Source: Deltaproteobacteria bacterium (GTDB lineage Bacteria > UBA10199 > GCA-002796325 > JACPFF01). Taken from it: a stretch of DNA of 64,000 nucleotides. Where the stretch lies: positions 1 through 64,000 of the forward strand of contig JACQUX010000017.1 of assembly GCA_016210045.1 (NCBI GenBank). The letters run 5' to 3'. Under the pieces are notes generated by a model. That model did not search any database. It saw nothing but the letters and a program-made list of their open reading frames with translations, and was not told the origin of the DNA. Below, piece by piece: positions 1-9,099 of this stretch; position 1 is the first letter of the stretch, and each line of letters begins with the position of its first letter. The translations under genes and the position numbers were made by a program.

Positions 1-293
1 CAGAGGAGACGAAGGACAGGAGAAAAACGGAGTCTGCAACCAACAGCGCTCTCGTAAAACGGTGTCGTGATCTTTTTCTGCTGAAAATGTTGTGTTCGAT
101 GAGAAAAACTTATCTCTGATGTGGCTTATGCAAAGGTCTCTTGTAGTGAAGAAAAGTAGTGACTGTTTATGCGATCGTGACGAAGCGCAGCTTTCCCTAG
201 TCATGCATGAGCCGACGCCGGCACTACGGTAATCTCCGGCATTAGTCGAATCAGTTGCTCGCTGATGCTCCCCGTGTTAGCCCCAGCCGCACT
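1..293. other. Upstream region of glyS, no gene seen
   Basis: No convincing coding sequence is visible in this stretch before the glycyl-tRNA synthetase start. A reading frame on the opposite strand beginning inside it is only an antisense shadow of glyS. The region is somewhat AT-richer around positions 60-150 and probably carries the glyS promoter, but I could not identify a well-matched -35/-10 pair. It contains the string AAAATGTTG (84-92), which recurs in two other intergenic regions of the window. Confidence 0.5.
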
Positions 294-1592
294 ATGATCG
301 ACCTCGAAACGCTGACCTCGCTGTGTAAACGGCGCGGAATTATTTATCAGAACAGTGAGTTGTACGGCGGGATCAACGGCTTTTGGGACTATGGGCCCAT
401 GGGGTGCGAGCTGCGGCGCCGGATTAAAGACACGTGGTGGGACTTTATGGTGTCGCAGCGCGAGGAGGTCGTCGGGCTCGACACGACGATCGTCGCGCAT
501 CCGCAGACCTGGGTCGCGTCGGGCCATGTGAAGAGTTTCGCCGATCCGATGGTCGATTGTAAGAAATGCAAGCGCCGCTTTCGCACCGACGAACTGGCCG
601 GCGCGGCGCGGTGTCCCGAATGCCAAGGCGAATTGACCGAAGCCCGCCAATTTAACTTGATGTTTTCTACGCATGTCGGCGCTACGCAAGACGACGCCTC
701 GCTTGCGTATCTGCGTCCGGAGACGTGCCAATCGATCTTTACGCAATTTAAGAACGTCCAGAGCACATGTCGAATGCAAGTCCCGTTCGGGATCGCGCAG
801 ATCGGCAAGGCGTTTCGCAATGAGATCACGCCGCGCTATTTTATTTTCCGCTCCCGCGAATTCGAACAAATGGAAATGGAATTTTTCTGTCACCCCAGCG
901 AATCGGCCCAGTGGTTCGAATTTTGGGTGGCGGAGCGCCGGCGCTGGTTTGAAGGGATCGGGATTCGCGCGGCCAGTCTGCGACTGCGGCCGCATGATAA
1001 AGACGAGCTGGCGCATTACGCCAGCGGCTGCACGGACGTGGAATTCGAGATGCCGTTCGGTTGGTCGGAATTGGAAGGCATTGCGGATCGCGGTCAATAC
1101 GACTTGGGCCAACACGCCACGCACTCCGGCAAGGAGCTCGATTACTTCGATCAAGCGCGCAACGAAAAATACCTGCCCGCCGTCGTCGAGACGTCGGTCG
1201 GCGTCGACCGCACGCTGTTGGCCGTGTTAGTCGACGCGTATCGGAGCGAGGAAGTGCGCGGTGAGGCGCGCGTGACGCTGGCCCTCCATCCGCGGATTGC
1301 CCCGACCCAAGTGGCCGTATTGCCGCTCTCCGGGAAACTCGCCGAACCTGCGCAACGGCTGACGCGCGACTTGCGCCAACACCTCCGTACCGCATACGAC
1401 GCGGCCGGGAGCATCGGACGGCGCTATCGGCGACAAGACGAAATCGGCACGCCGTTTTGTGTCACCTACGATTTCCAGTCCGCAGAGGACCTGGCCGTCA
1501 CGGTCCGCGACCGCGATTCGATGCAGCAGGACCGGATTGCGATCGACCAACTCATGACCTATCTCATACCGCGCTTTACCAGTTCGTGGTGA
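294..1592 (+). CDS. glyS: Glycyl-tRNA synthetase, dimeric (alpha2) type
   Basis: Class II aminoacyl-tRNA synthetase charging tRNA-Gly with glycine in the cytoplasm. The start at ATG 294 (432 aa) begins MIDLETLTSLCKRRGI, where archaeal/eukaryotic-type bacterial GlyRS proteins normally begin; a TTG 39 bases upstream is an alternative. Visible features are the N-terminal GINGFWDYGPMG segment (motif 1 region), a four-Cys zinc-like module (CKKC and CPEC near residues 87-110), the motif 2 region RNEITPR, the motif 3 block SVGVDRTLLAVL, and a C-terminal anticodon-binding domain (VAVLPLSGK onward). The length is close to the usual 440-460 residues. This is the single-polypeptide enzyme, not the alpha2beta2 GlyQ/GlyS type. 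It is followed 25 bases later by ppdK. Confidence 0.96.
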   Translation: MIDLETLTSLCKRRGIIYQNSELYGGINGFWDYGPMGCELRRRIKDTWWDFMVSQREEVVGLDTTIVAHPQTWVASGHVKSFADPMVDCKKCKRRFRTDELAGAARCPECQGELTEARQFNLMFSTHVGATQDDASLAYLRPETCQSIFTQFKNVQSTCRMQVPFGIAQIGKAFRNEITPRYFIFRSREFEQMEMEFFCHPSESAQWFEFWVAERRRWFEGIGIRAASLRLRPHDKDELAHYASGCTDVEFEMPFGWSELEGIADRGQYDLGQHATHSGKELDYFDQARNEKYLPAVVETSVGVDRTLLAVLVDAYRSEEVRGEARVTLALHPRIAPTQVAVLPLSGKLAEPAQRLTRDLRQHLRTAYDAAGSIGRRYRRQDEIGTPFCVTYDFQSAEDLAVTVRDRDSMQQDRIAIDQLMTYLIPRFTSSW

Positions 1593-1617
1593 AGAGGCCC
1601 TTCAAACTGGAGGGATT

Positions 1618-4302
1618 ATGACGAAATACGTCTACGGGTTCGGCGGCGGCTCGGCGGAAGGGCATGGCAAGACGAAGGCGTTGTTGGGCGGGAAGGGGCT
1701 GGGCCTGGCCGCGATGTCGCAGTTAGGACTTCCCGTTCCACCGGGATTTACGATTACGACCGACGTCGGACGTTATTACTTGGGGCACGAATCGAGTTAT
1801 CCTCCCGAATTGTCCGCACAGATCGATGCGGCGTTACGGCAGGTCGAACAGATCGTCGGCCGCCGCTTCGGCGACGCCTCGGCCCCGTTGTTGGTCTCCG
1901 TGCGTTCCGGCGCCGCAGTCAGTATGCCGGGGATGATGGACACGATCTTGAATCTCGGTCTGAACGGCTCGACCGTCGCGGGGTTGATCCATCTGACCGA
2001 CAATCCACGCTTCGGCTACGACAGTTATCGGCGCTTTATCCAAATGTATGGCGAAGTCGTCTGCCATGTGCCTGCGGATCGTTTCAATAAAATCCTGGAT
2101 CGCGCCAAGGCGAAGCGCGGGTCGCAACTCGACACGGATCTGAATGCCGGCGATCTGCAAGCGATCATCAGCGACTACTTGACTGCATTCCGCGCCCATA
2201 CCGGTCTCGATTTTCCGACCGATCCGATGGAACAACTGTGGGGCGCGATCAGCGCAGTGTTTTCATCCTGGAACACGCCCCGCGCCCGCGAATATCGGCG
2301 TATTCATGGCCTCCCCGACGATGCCGGCACCGCGTGCAATATCCAAGCGATGGTCTACGGCAATCTCGGCGAGACTTCCGGGACCGGCGTTGCGTTCACG
2401 CGCAACCCGGTCACCGGCGAGCGCGTCTTGTACGGCGAATATCTCTCCAACGCCCAAGGGGAAGATATCGTCGCCGGTATCCGCACGCCGTTGCCGATCA
2501 ACGACGCCAGTCGCTCCGACGGGGCCAAGGATCAACAGGCCGCGCAGACGCTCGAAGTGCGGCAACCCGAGTGTTATCAACAATTCGTCACGATGGCGGA
2601 CACGTTGGAGCGGCACTTTCGCGAGATGCAGGACCTCGAGTTCACGATCGAGAGCGGGCGCCTCTGGCTGCTGCAAGCGCGCAGCGGGAAACGCTCGGCG
2701 ATGGCTACGTTGCGGATCGCCACGGAAATGGTCGCTGAACGCATGATTTCTCAAGAAGAAGCAGTGCGCCGCGTGGAGCCGCCGGTCCTGGAGCGGCTGC
2801 TCCACCCGACGATCGACCCGCAGGCCGTGAAAGGCCGTGCGGCGCTAGCGACCGGATTGCCTGCTTCGCCGGGCGGCGCCGTCGGGCAGATCGTGTTGAC
2901 GGCGGACGACGCTGTCGAATGGCATCAGCGCGGTCGGACAGTCATACTCGTGCGACAGGAAACGTCCGCCGATGACATCCACGGGATGCACGTTGCGCAA
3001 GGCCTGCTGACCGCGCGTGGTGGACTCACGTCGCACGCTGCCGTCGTGGCGCGCGGGATGGGGAAGGCGTGCGTCGCCGGGTGTACCGGCGTCTCGATTG
3101 ACGAAGACCACAAATGCGTCGTGTTTCCGAACGGCACCCGACTCAAAGAAGGCGAATGGGTCTCGCTTGATGGAAGCACCGGCGAAGTCTACGCGGGACA
3201 ACTCCCGGTGACCCGTCCGCCGGTCGGCGAACATCTCACGGCGTTGTTGGGCATGGCCGATCAATTCCGCCGCCTCGAAGTGCGCGCAAATGCGGAGACG
3301 CGCAAAGACGCGGAGACGGCGATCAAATTCGGCGCGCAAGGGATCGGGCTGGCGCGCACCGAACATATGTTCTTCGCGCCGGAGCGCATTCCGATCGTCC
3401 GCGAGATGATCATGGCGAAGGATCGCGCGGCCCGGGAACACGCGTTGAATAAGCTCCTCCCGTTCCAACGCGACGACTTCAAAGAATTGCTCGCCGTGAT
3501 GGCCGGACGTCCGATCACCATCCGACTGCTGGATCCACCGCTGCATGAATTTCTTCCCACTGCGCCCGAGGAATGCGCCGAGCTCGCGCGTCACCTCAAG
3601 GTGACCCGCGCCGAGTTGCGGGCCACGATCGAGCGCTTGGCCGAAGCCAATCCAATGTTGGGGCACCGTGGTTGTCGGCTCGGGATCACCTACCCCGAAA
3701 TCTATGCGATGCAAGTCCGCGCGTTGCTCGAAGCCGCCGTCGCCTATGACCGCGCCAGTGGCGTCACGAGTCGGCTGGAAATTGAAATTCCATTAGTCGC
3801 CGAAGCGGAAGAATTGCGCCGGCTGCGCGCCGTGGTCGACGACGTCGCTGCGGCCGTCCGCCAAGAAACGGGCGGCACGGTGGATTACTTGGTCGGCGCG
3901 ATGTTGGAATTGCCGCGCGCGTGTCTCACGGCGGATCTGTTGGCCCCACACGCCGATTTCTTTTCGTTCGGCACCAACGACCTTACGCAGACCACGTTCG
4001 GCATTTCACGTGACGACGCGGGTCGTTTTCTCCCAACCTATCAAGAACAGAATGTCTTGGCGTCTGATCCGTTCGTCTCCATCGATCCGCACGGCGTCGG
4101 CCAATTGATGCGGATTGCGGTGGAACGCGCCCGCTCGGTCAAGCCGCAGATGCCGATCGGGATTTGTGGCGAGCACGGCGGAGACCCGACCTCCATCGCC
4201 CTCTGTCAGGAGCTGGGGCTTGACTCTGTCAGCTGTTCCCCCTATCGAGTCCCGATCGCCCGATTGGCTGCGGCGCAAGCGGCGTTGAAGAGTGGCGGAT
4301 AG
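1618..4302 (+). CDS. ppdK: Pyruvate, phosphate dikinase
   Basis: Catalyses reversible conversion of pyruvate, ATP and Pi to PEP, AMP and PPi. The 894 aa are the normal length for bacterial PPDK. Domains in order are an N-terminal nucleotide-binding domain (GGKGLGLAAM near residue 28), the phosphohistidine swivelling domain with GGLTSHAAVVARGMG, where His473 is the phosphocarrier, and a C-terminal TIM-barrel PEP/pyruvate domain ending in GICGEHGGDP, with Cys850 as the expected acid/base residue. An AGGxGG-type ribosome-binding sequence (ctggagggatt) sits just before the ATG. The gene lies on the same strand as glyS. Together with phosphofructokinase and transketolase elsewhere in the window it points to glycolytic/gluconeogenic flux through PEP. 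Confidence 0.97.
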   Translation: MTKYVYGFGGGSAEGHGKTKALLGGKGLGLAAMSQLGLPVPPGFTITTDVGRYYLGHESSYPPELSAQIDAALRQVEQIVGRRFGDASAPLLVSVRSGAAVSMPGMMDTILNLGLNGSTVAGLIHLTDNPRFGYDSYRRFIQMYGEVVCHVPADRFNKILDRAKAKRGSQLDTDLNAGDLQAIISDYLTAFRAHTGLDFPTDPMEQLWGAISAVFSSWNTPRAREYRRIHGLPDDAGTACNIQAMVYGNLGETSGTGVAFTRNPVTGERVLYGEYLSNAQGEDIVAGIRTPLPINDASRSDGAKDQQAAQTLEVRQPECYQQFVTMADTLERHFREMQDLEFTIESGRLWLLQARSGKRSAMATLRIATEMVAERMISQEEAVRRVEPPVLERLLHPTIDPQAVKGRAALATGLPASPGGAVGQIVLTADDAVEWHQRGRTVILVRQETSADDIHGMHVAQGLLTARGGLTSHAAVVARGMGKACVAGCTGVSIDEDHKCVVFPNGTRLKEGEWVSLDGSTGEVYAGQLPVTRPPVGEHLTALLGMADQFRRLEVRANAETRKDAETAIKFGAQGIGLARTEHMFFAPERIPIVREMIMAKDRAAREHALNKLLPFQRDDFKELLAVMAGRPITIRLLDPPLHEFLPTAPEECAELARHLKVTRAELRATIERLAEANPMLGHRGCRLGITYPEIYAMQVRALLEAAVAYDRASGVTSRLEIEIPLVAEAEELRRLRAVVDDVAAAVRQETGGTVDYLVGAMLELPRACLTADLLAPHADFFSFGTNDLTQTTFGISRDDAGRFLPTYQEQNVLASDPFVSIDPHGVGQLMRIAVERARSVKPQMPIGICGEHGGDPTSIALCQELGLDSVSCSPYRVPIARLAAAQAALKSGG

Positions 4303-4345
4303 GAAAATTGCAAATATCAAAATGCAAAATGCAAAATGCAAAATA
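4303..4345. repeat. GCAAAAT heptamer repeat, copy 1
   Basis: About 43 bases directly after the ppdK stop consist of imperfect tandem copies of the heptamer GCAAAAT (variants GCAAATA and TCAAAAT). The block is very AT-rich against its GC-rich surroundings. It overlaps the 5' end of the next gene, so part of it would be translated as Lys/Asn-rich residues. Two further blocks of the same kind lie at 17027-17066 and 25641-25682. Confidence 0.85.
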
Positions 4346-5503
4346 TTCGGTCAGACGATGGCGCTGTCGCTGTCTGTCTTAGTGAGCGCCTGTGGCGGGC
4401 AGTCGCTGTTCACGGCCATTAGCACTGAACTCTCCAATCCGCTGACCGTGACGGTGAACGCGGCCGCGCAGCGCGCATATGTCGTCAACGCCAACGATAC
4501 GGGGTTGTACACCAGTGGCTCGCTCCATATCCTCGACCTCAGCACGATCACGACCCCGACGCGTGTCGCCAGTCAGCCAATCGATAGCTTAGGCGGCCAA
4601 ATCGTCCTCGACACGACCAATAATCGCGTCGTGATTCCCAACCGCTTGAGCGAAGGCGATACCGACACCGCGGACCATGTCGTCGAAGTGAACATCAGTG
4701 AAGGGGGCGCCACGTTCCTCAGTGTGGCCAGCGCCGACGCCAACGGCAATCCGTTCGGCGCGATCCGCGAACCGACCACGAATCGGCTGTTGGTCCCGAG
4801 TCGCGAAGGGACGCTCGAAGTCTTCGACCTCGGCGCGGTGCCGCTCTCCCGCGTCGCGCAAGTCGACTTGCTGCGAACCCTCTCCGACGGCAGCGACCTC
4901 GCCATTGCGGACGCTGTCGAGATCCTGCTCACCACCGCCAACACGCAGGCTGTGGTTACTCGTGCCAGCGGCGGGCTGTTCGTGCTCAACGTTAGCGAAC
5001 TGACGACCAGCGGCGTGAATCCGGTCGATTACTTCATTAGCGATCTCGAAAGCCCGCGCGGCCTCGCGACCGACGGGACGTTTGTCTATGTCGTCGATAC
5101 GCTCGATAACGACGGCACGACGGAGAATTATCTGCGTATCCTCAATCTCAGCGGTCTCGCCGTCGACGCGAGCAATACGACCACGACAGTGCAAACCATC
5201 AGTGCGAATAGTCTCCAAGCGGCCGCATTGACTGTAGGCACCGATCCGCAACAAGTCGTCGTCAGTGTCGGTCTGGCGCGCGCGTATGTCACCAACATGG
5301 GGGCCAACACCGTCAGCGTCTTCGATACCGCCGCGCGGACCAAAGTGGCCGACATCAGCGTCGGCGAATCCCCGTTCGGGATGGCGCTGTATCAACAAGT
5401 CGCCGGCGGCGCCGATACCCATTTGCTGGTCTGTAACCGCCAAGCCAACACCGTCTCGATCATCGATCTTGCCACGAATGCCGTGATTGCGACGTACCAA
5501 TAA
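4322..5503 (+). CDS. YncE-like beta-propeller lipoprotein
   Basis: Predicted envelope lipoprotein of unknown substrate. From ATG 4322 (393 aa) it has a lysine-containing n-region, a hydrophobic stretch and a lipobox-like LVSAC followed by GG, which suggests Cys lipidation. The rest is a string of WD40/YVTN-type propeller blades with recurring motifs such as AYVVNAND, FVYVVDTLDN, AYVTNMGANTVSVFD and the C-terminal LLVCNRQANTVSIID, all typical of the YncE/lactonase-like family. The start is uncertain. A GTG at 4292 would overlap ppdK, and an ATG at 4358 lies closer to the hydrophobic core but lacks a charged n-region. The heptamer repeat supplies the first codons in the model chosen here. Confidence 0.8.
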   Translation: MQNAKCKIFGQTMALSLSVLVSACGGQSLFTAISTELSNPLTVTVNAAAQRAYVVNANDTGLYTSGSLHILDLSTITTPTRVASQPIDSLGGQIVLDTTNNRVVIPNRLSEGDTDTADHVVEVNISEGGATFLSVASADANGNPFGAIREPTTNRLLVPSREGTLEVFDLGAVPLSRVAQVDLLRTLSDGSDLAIADAVEILLTTANTQAVVTRASGGLFVLNVSELTTSGVNPVDYFISDLESPRGLATDGTFVYVVDTLDNDGTTENYLRILNLSGLAVDASNTTTTVQTISANSLQAAALTVGTDPQQVVVSVGLARAYVTNMGANTVSVFDTAARTKVADISVGESPFGMALYQQVAGGADTHLLVCNRQANTVSIIDLATNAVIATYQ

Positions 5504-5519
5504 ATGGCGCGGAGCCACC

Positions 5520-6146
5520 ATGGCCAATCGGTTGGACGAGTTGTTTGCCGCAGAGGGATCGGCATCCGTGTTTGCGCGCGGTTACAGCCGCTATCTGAGT
5601 GAACTCCTGCAAGCCCTCGATGGTTCCGCCGTCGCGGCCGTGGCCGAATGTTTACTGCAGGCGCGTTCGCACGGACGCACGGTCTTTTTTGCCGGCAACG
5701 GCGGGAGCGCTGCGACCGCCTCCCATTTCGCGCAAGACCTGGCCGCCGTTGGTCAGAAGGCCGGCGTTGCCGGGTTCCGCAGCCTGAGCTTGACCGACCA
5801 CACGGCCCGGCTAACGGCAGTCGCCAACGACTCCGGTTACGCCCACATTTTTACTGCGCAAATGGACGGCCTCTTCCAGGCCGGAGATGTGTTGGTTGCA
5901 ATCTCCGCCAGCGGCGAGAGTCCCAATGTAGTGGCCGCCGTGCAGTGGGCCAAGGCCCGGCAAGGGGTCACGATCGGTTTCGTTGGCTTTACCGGCGGCA
6001 CGTTGGCGCAGTGCTGCGATCACGTCCTTCACGTCCGCACTGCCCCCGGCGAATACGGCCCCGTCGAAGATGTGCATTTGGCCGTAGAACACATGATTAC
6101 TGGCTATTTGGCACTTCGATTACGGCAGGAGAAAGAGGCAGTGTAG
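5520..6146 (+). CDS. gmhA: SIS-domain protein, phosphoheptose isomerase type
   Basis: Likely sedoheptulose-7-phosphate isomerase, the first step towards ADP-heptose for LPS inner core; other phosphosugar isomerases of the SIS fold cannot be excluded. The 208-aa protein carries the GmhA-like GNGGSAATASHFAQDLA segment near residue 61 and a second sugar-phosphate loop, ISASGESPNV, near residue 130. The C-terminus contains EDVHLAVEHMI, as in GmhA. The start at ATG 5520 follows a GGAG a few bases upstream. It sits 16 bases after the propeller lipoprotein on the same strand. Converging with it is an orphan gene whose stop lies 10 bases away. Confidence 0.82.
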   Translation: MANRLDELFAAEGSASVFARGYSRYLSELLQALDGSAVAAVAECLLQARSHGRTVFFAGNGGSAATASHFAQDLAAVGQKAGVAGFRSLSLTDHTARLTAVANDSGYAHIFTAQMDGLFQAGDVLVAISASGESPNVVAAVQWAKARQGVTIGFVGFTGGTLAQCCDHVLHVRTAPGEYGPVEDVHLAVEHMITGYLALRLRQEKEAV

Positions 6147-6155
6147 CGGACGCAA

Positions 6156-7295
6156 TCATTGTCTTGCACTGGGCGGATGGTTATGTGTCCAAGCGAATGC
6201 CGCCTCGATGTATCGCATGACCGCCAGGGTTTCTTCATCGCGACTGAGGCGCGGGAGACCCAGGCGTGTCGCGACCTGTTCGAATACGGTGAGCGGTGGC
6301 GTTAGGAAGGCCTCGGCCGGGATGCCGAGACTGGCGCGCTGTCGTGCTGCGGCGTCGGCATCAAATGTCAGCGAGATCTCCGTTTCATCGGCGATGATAC
6401 CGGCGCGGCGTGCTGCTTCGAGACAGTCCGCGTGCAAGTCAAACGGGATCAGGACCGTGCCCATGCGCGTATTGCCGAAGAGTGTGCCGGGATTGCGTTC
6501 ATCGAGAATGCGGTCCAGTGACAATTGAGGCGAGCTAAAGAAGTACACCTGCTCTGGCGGGACTCGCATGCTGTCGATGGCGGCGATGTCACCGCGTGTA
6601 GCACGAATGCCGCCAGCCTCCATATATTGCACAACGCCCCCGCCATGCAGATTGTAGTGCCATCCGATCTGGCGTGGTCCGATTCGCGCCAGGATTTCTC
6701 CCCCGACCTGCTGCAGATACTGCCGGCGTGCGGGCTGTCCGCGCCACTGACGAAATACTGCAAGCTCTGCACTGACCGCCGGTGCGATTTCTGCCCATCC
6801 GTTCCACGCCTGAAACTGCGCGAGGTATTGCAACCGCTGTTGCCGTGCCTTCGCAGCACACGCTGACTGCGCGTTGCTGGCCGATTGGTCCCAGTCGCTA
6901 CGTGATGCGGCTGGTTCTTCCAACACAGTGACAGTCGCGATCTGTCGATAGTGGATGACAGCGTCGCGCAATGTCGTGCCGGTTGGCGTGGCGACGGTGC
7001 ACCCGTCCCAACCGACGAGCACCAAATAGCCCTCGACGCTTGACGTGCCGCCCCACCATTGGCGCCTCTCCACCTCGACTCGTGCGCCGAGCGGCAGGTC
7101 GCTCAGATAGGGCGAGCCCTGTGCCTGGTTGAACAAACGCCGTTGCGCCGGGCTCAACGTGCCTCTTAGTGGCGTGGTTTGGTCGGGTCGGGATGGGGAT
7201 CGGGGGGCAGTCTGCTGTTTGTTGGGGTTCCACGCCGACCTGGTTGGCCGGTCCTGCGTTCCCTGTCTACGTGTCAATCTCGGTAGCCACGTCAT
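6156..7295 (-). CDS. Orphan protein with basic disordered N-terminus
   Basis: No family recognised. The 379-aa product begins with about 60 residues rich in Arg, Thr, Pro, Ser and Gln (MTWLPRLTRRQGTQDRPTRS) with no Sec signal peptide. A segment around residues 70-115 (ARVEVERRQWWGGTSS and GWDGCTVATPTGT) looks like a small beta-barrel or SH3-like module. The C-terminal half has the regular alpha/beta pattern of a globular domain (TVLIPFDLHADCLEAARRAG). No strong ribosome-binding site precedes the ATG; a GAGGAG lies about 18 bases upstream. It is divergent from the protease gene at 7682, across a 386-base spacer, and shares the N-terminal style of several other orphan proteins in this window. 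Confidence 0.7.
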   Translation of the reverse strand: MTWLPRLTRRQGTQDRPTRSAWNPNKQQTAPRSPSRPDQTTPLRGTLSPAQRRLFNQAQGSPYLSDLPLGARVEVERRQWWGGTSSVEGYLVLVGWDGCTVATPTGTTLRDAVIHYRQIATVTVLEEPAASRSDWDQSASNAQSACAAKARQQRLQYLAQFQAWNGWAEIAPAVSAELAVFRQWRGQPARRQYLQQVGGEILARIGPRQIGWHYNLHGGGVVQYMEAGGIRATRGDIAAIDSMRVPPEQVYFFSSPQLSLDRILDERNPGTLFGNTRMGTVLIPFDLHADCLEAARRAGIIADETEISLTFDADAAARQRASLGIPAEAFLTPPLTVFEQVATRLGLPRLSRDEETLAVMRYIEAAFAWTHNHPPSARQ

Positions 7296-7681
7296 GTCGT
7301 TTCGCTGCCGTCACTCCTCAAGGATATTATCGGTTGCGCTGCGAAAATGTTGCTCCCAGCATTTGCCCGAGCTGGGAGTGATGTCAATCTTCAATAGAGG
7401 GTGGTCATTAGAATGTTCCTCAGTTATGCGCTGCCCATCACGTGCCACGGAAATTTTTCACGGCGCGCTCAAGTGCCGACGCAGAGGTGGTGGCCGAAGT
7501 GGGCGTCCGGGCATGGGTTTGGCTCATTGCGTCAAAATGCTTGTCATGAATCACGCATTGCGTTATAAGCGTCGCCATGTTTTGTTGCTGTGCTTATCTG
7601 TCGTATTCCGTAGATACTCGTATTACGCGTTTAAACCCGATTTTTAGTCCAATTTCATAGCCACCACCCTAAGGAGGTTCC
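7296..7681. promoter_or_regulatory. Divergent intergenic region with a hairpin
   Basis: This 386-base spacer separates two divergent genes and should hold both promoters. It contains an 8-bp perfect inverted repeat, CTCCCAGC (7353-7360) and GCTGGGAG (7371-7378), around a 10-base loop. There is no U tract, so it is more likely an operator or RNA structure than a terminator. AAAATGTTGC (7344-7353) abuts the hairpin and recurs at 23994-24003. The stretch 7560-7660 is AT-richer than its surroundings. A strong AAGGAGG precedes the downstream ATG at 7682. Confidence 0.4.
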
Positions 7682-9091
7682 ATGCCCCGACCCAGAGCCC
7701 TGTCCCGCGCCAAAGTCCCCCAGTCGATGACGCTACGCGTTAATCCTGAAGGAGTACGACGACTACGTTCCGGACCGGAGCCGCAGTGGCGTGCACCGTT
7801 CGGGGCGTCTCGATTTGCGGCCGCGGCAACGCGGGACCGCGTGACGTGGGATGGCACGCGGCCGAGTCTTTGGCAGCGCGCGGGGGATCCGAATCAGTGT
7901 TCAGTGAATCTGCCGTGTCCGACACCGGAGGGGATGCGTGATATTCCAGTCGATGTGCGAGCGCCGGGCGTGCGGCTGCAAGGGCTGGGCGCTGATCCGA
8001 CGCTGCGGGAGGCGATTCAGAAGATTGCCCCCGCCACGGTCTTTGTGCGGGCATTTACCGGGCAGGCACTGCAGGGGTGGTCCGGATCGGGCGTGGTCTT
8101 GCGACCGGAACAAATTGATCCAGCGTTAGCGCAACAACTCCCGCCGGATGCGTATCTGATCCTGACTAATCACCATGTGGCGAATGGCGCGAAGGCACTG
8201 ACGGTCACGCTCTCCGACGGGACGGAACTCGTCGCACGTCCGCTCCCGAGTGCGGCGAATCAGCGTGGCGTGATGGACGAAGTCACCGACGCGGCGTTGT
8301 TAGTCGTGCGGTCGCCGCGCGCGCTGGCGACGGCGACGCTCGGCAATCCGCAGGCATTGGAGCAGGGCGAGGCGGTCGCGACGGCGGGCCATCCGAAGGG
8401 ATTGCCGCGTCTCTCGGTGACGACCGGCGTCGTGAGTCAACCGCGCCAGATCGTCGGCGGGATCAAGCCGTTCCCCGTCATTCAATTCGACGCGGCGATC
8501 AACGGGGGGAACAGTGGGGGTCCCCTCGTGAATATGCGCGGCGAAGTGGTCGGGCTGAATACCTTCACGTTGGTTGGCAGCGACGACATGAGTTTCGCGA
8601 TTCCGGTCGATACGCAACTTGCGGCGTTGCGGCGGATCTACCAAACCGGAGCGTATACGCGGAGTCGGATCGGCGTCGAATTGGCGCCGTTTCCGCTCTA
8701 CGCCCGCGAGTCGCGCGGATTTCCGGCAGATCATGGCGCGGAAGTGACAAGCGTGGATGCCAAAGTGCTCGGCGCGGACCTCTTTAAAGTGGGCGATGTC
8801 GTGACCGATTTGACCACGATGGGCGGCGAACGGTTTTCCGTCCGGATGAATGGGCGCTATGACGGCGCGGAGATCGACGCGTGGGTGCAGGCGCAGCCGC
8901 CGTGGTTGCCGGTCTTCGCGACGGTGTATCGTCCGACGGTCGACGGCGGAAAAACCAGATGGGAGAAAAAGCAGCTCGTGCTGTTCCCGCAAGCCGTGCC
9001 GCTACCGGAAGAACCGAAAGTGGCGGCGGATGTGCCCGTCGCGAACAGCCGTGCCTGGTGGCGAGGAGTAGATACGCTACTGGCAGCTTGA
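7682..9091 (+). CDS. HtrA/DegP-like serine protease with PDZ domain, no signal peptide
   Basis: Trypsin-fold (S1C) endopeptidase of 469 aa. The catalytic triad is visible as His165 in LTNHHV, Asp203 in TDAALLVV and Ser278 in GGNSGGPLV. After the protease domain, residues about 325-445 look like one PDZ domain (SRIGVELAP, GAEVTSVDAKVLGADLFKVGDVV). HtrA proteins are normally periplasmic, yet the first roughly 110 residues here are Arg/Pro/Ala-rich with no hydrophobic signal segment, even though the start is well supported by AAGGAGG seven bases upstream. It may therefore act in the cytoplasm or be exported by another route. The basic N-terminus resembles those of other orphan proteins in the window. 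Confidence 0.88.
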   Translation: MPRPRALSRAKVPQSMTLRVNPEGVRRLRSGPEPQWRAPFGASRFAAAATRDRVTWDGTRPSLWQRAGDPNQCSVNLPCPTPEGMRDIPVDVRAPGVRLQGLGADPTLREAIQKIAPATVFVRAFTGQALQGWSGSGVVLRPEQIDPALAQQLPPDAYLILTNHHVANGAKALTVTLSDGTELVARPLPSAANQRGVMDEVTDAALLVVRSPRALATATLGNPQALEQGEAVATAGHPKGLPRLSVTTGVVSQPRQIVGGIKPFPVIQFDAAINGGNSGGPLVNMRGEVVGLNTFTLVGSDDMSFAIPVDTQLAALRRIYQTGAYTRSRIGVELAPFPLYARESRGFPADHGAEVTSVDAKVLGADLFKVGDVVTDLTTMGGERFSVRMNGRYDGAEIDAWVQAQPPWLPVFATVYRPTVDGGKTRWEKKQLVLFPQAVPLPEEPKVAADVPVANSRAWWRGVDTLLAA

Positions 9092-9099
9092 GCGTGTAA

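Noticed and set aside
2845-3714. Minus-strand open frame inside ppdK
   Set aside because: No domain, His/Arg-rich composition, and fully contained in a complete PPDK gene.
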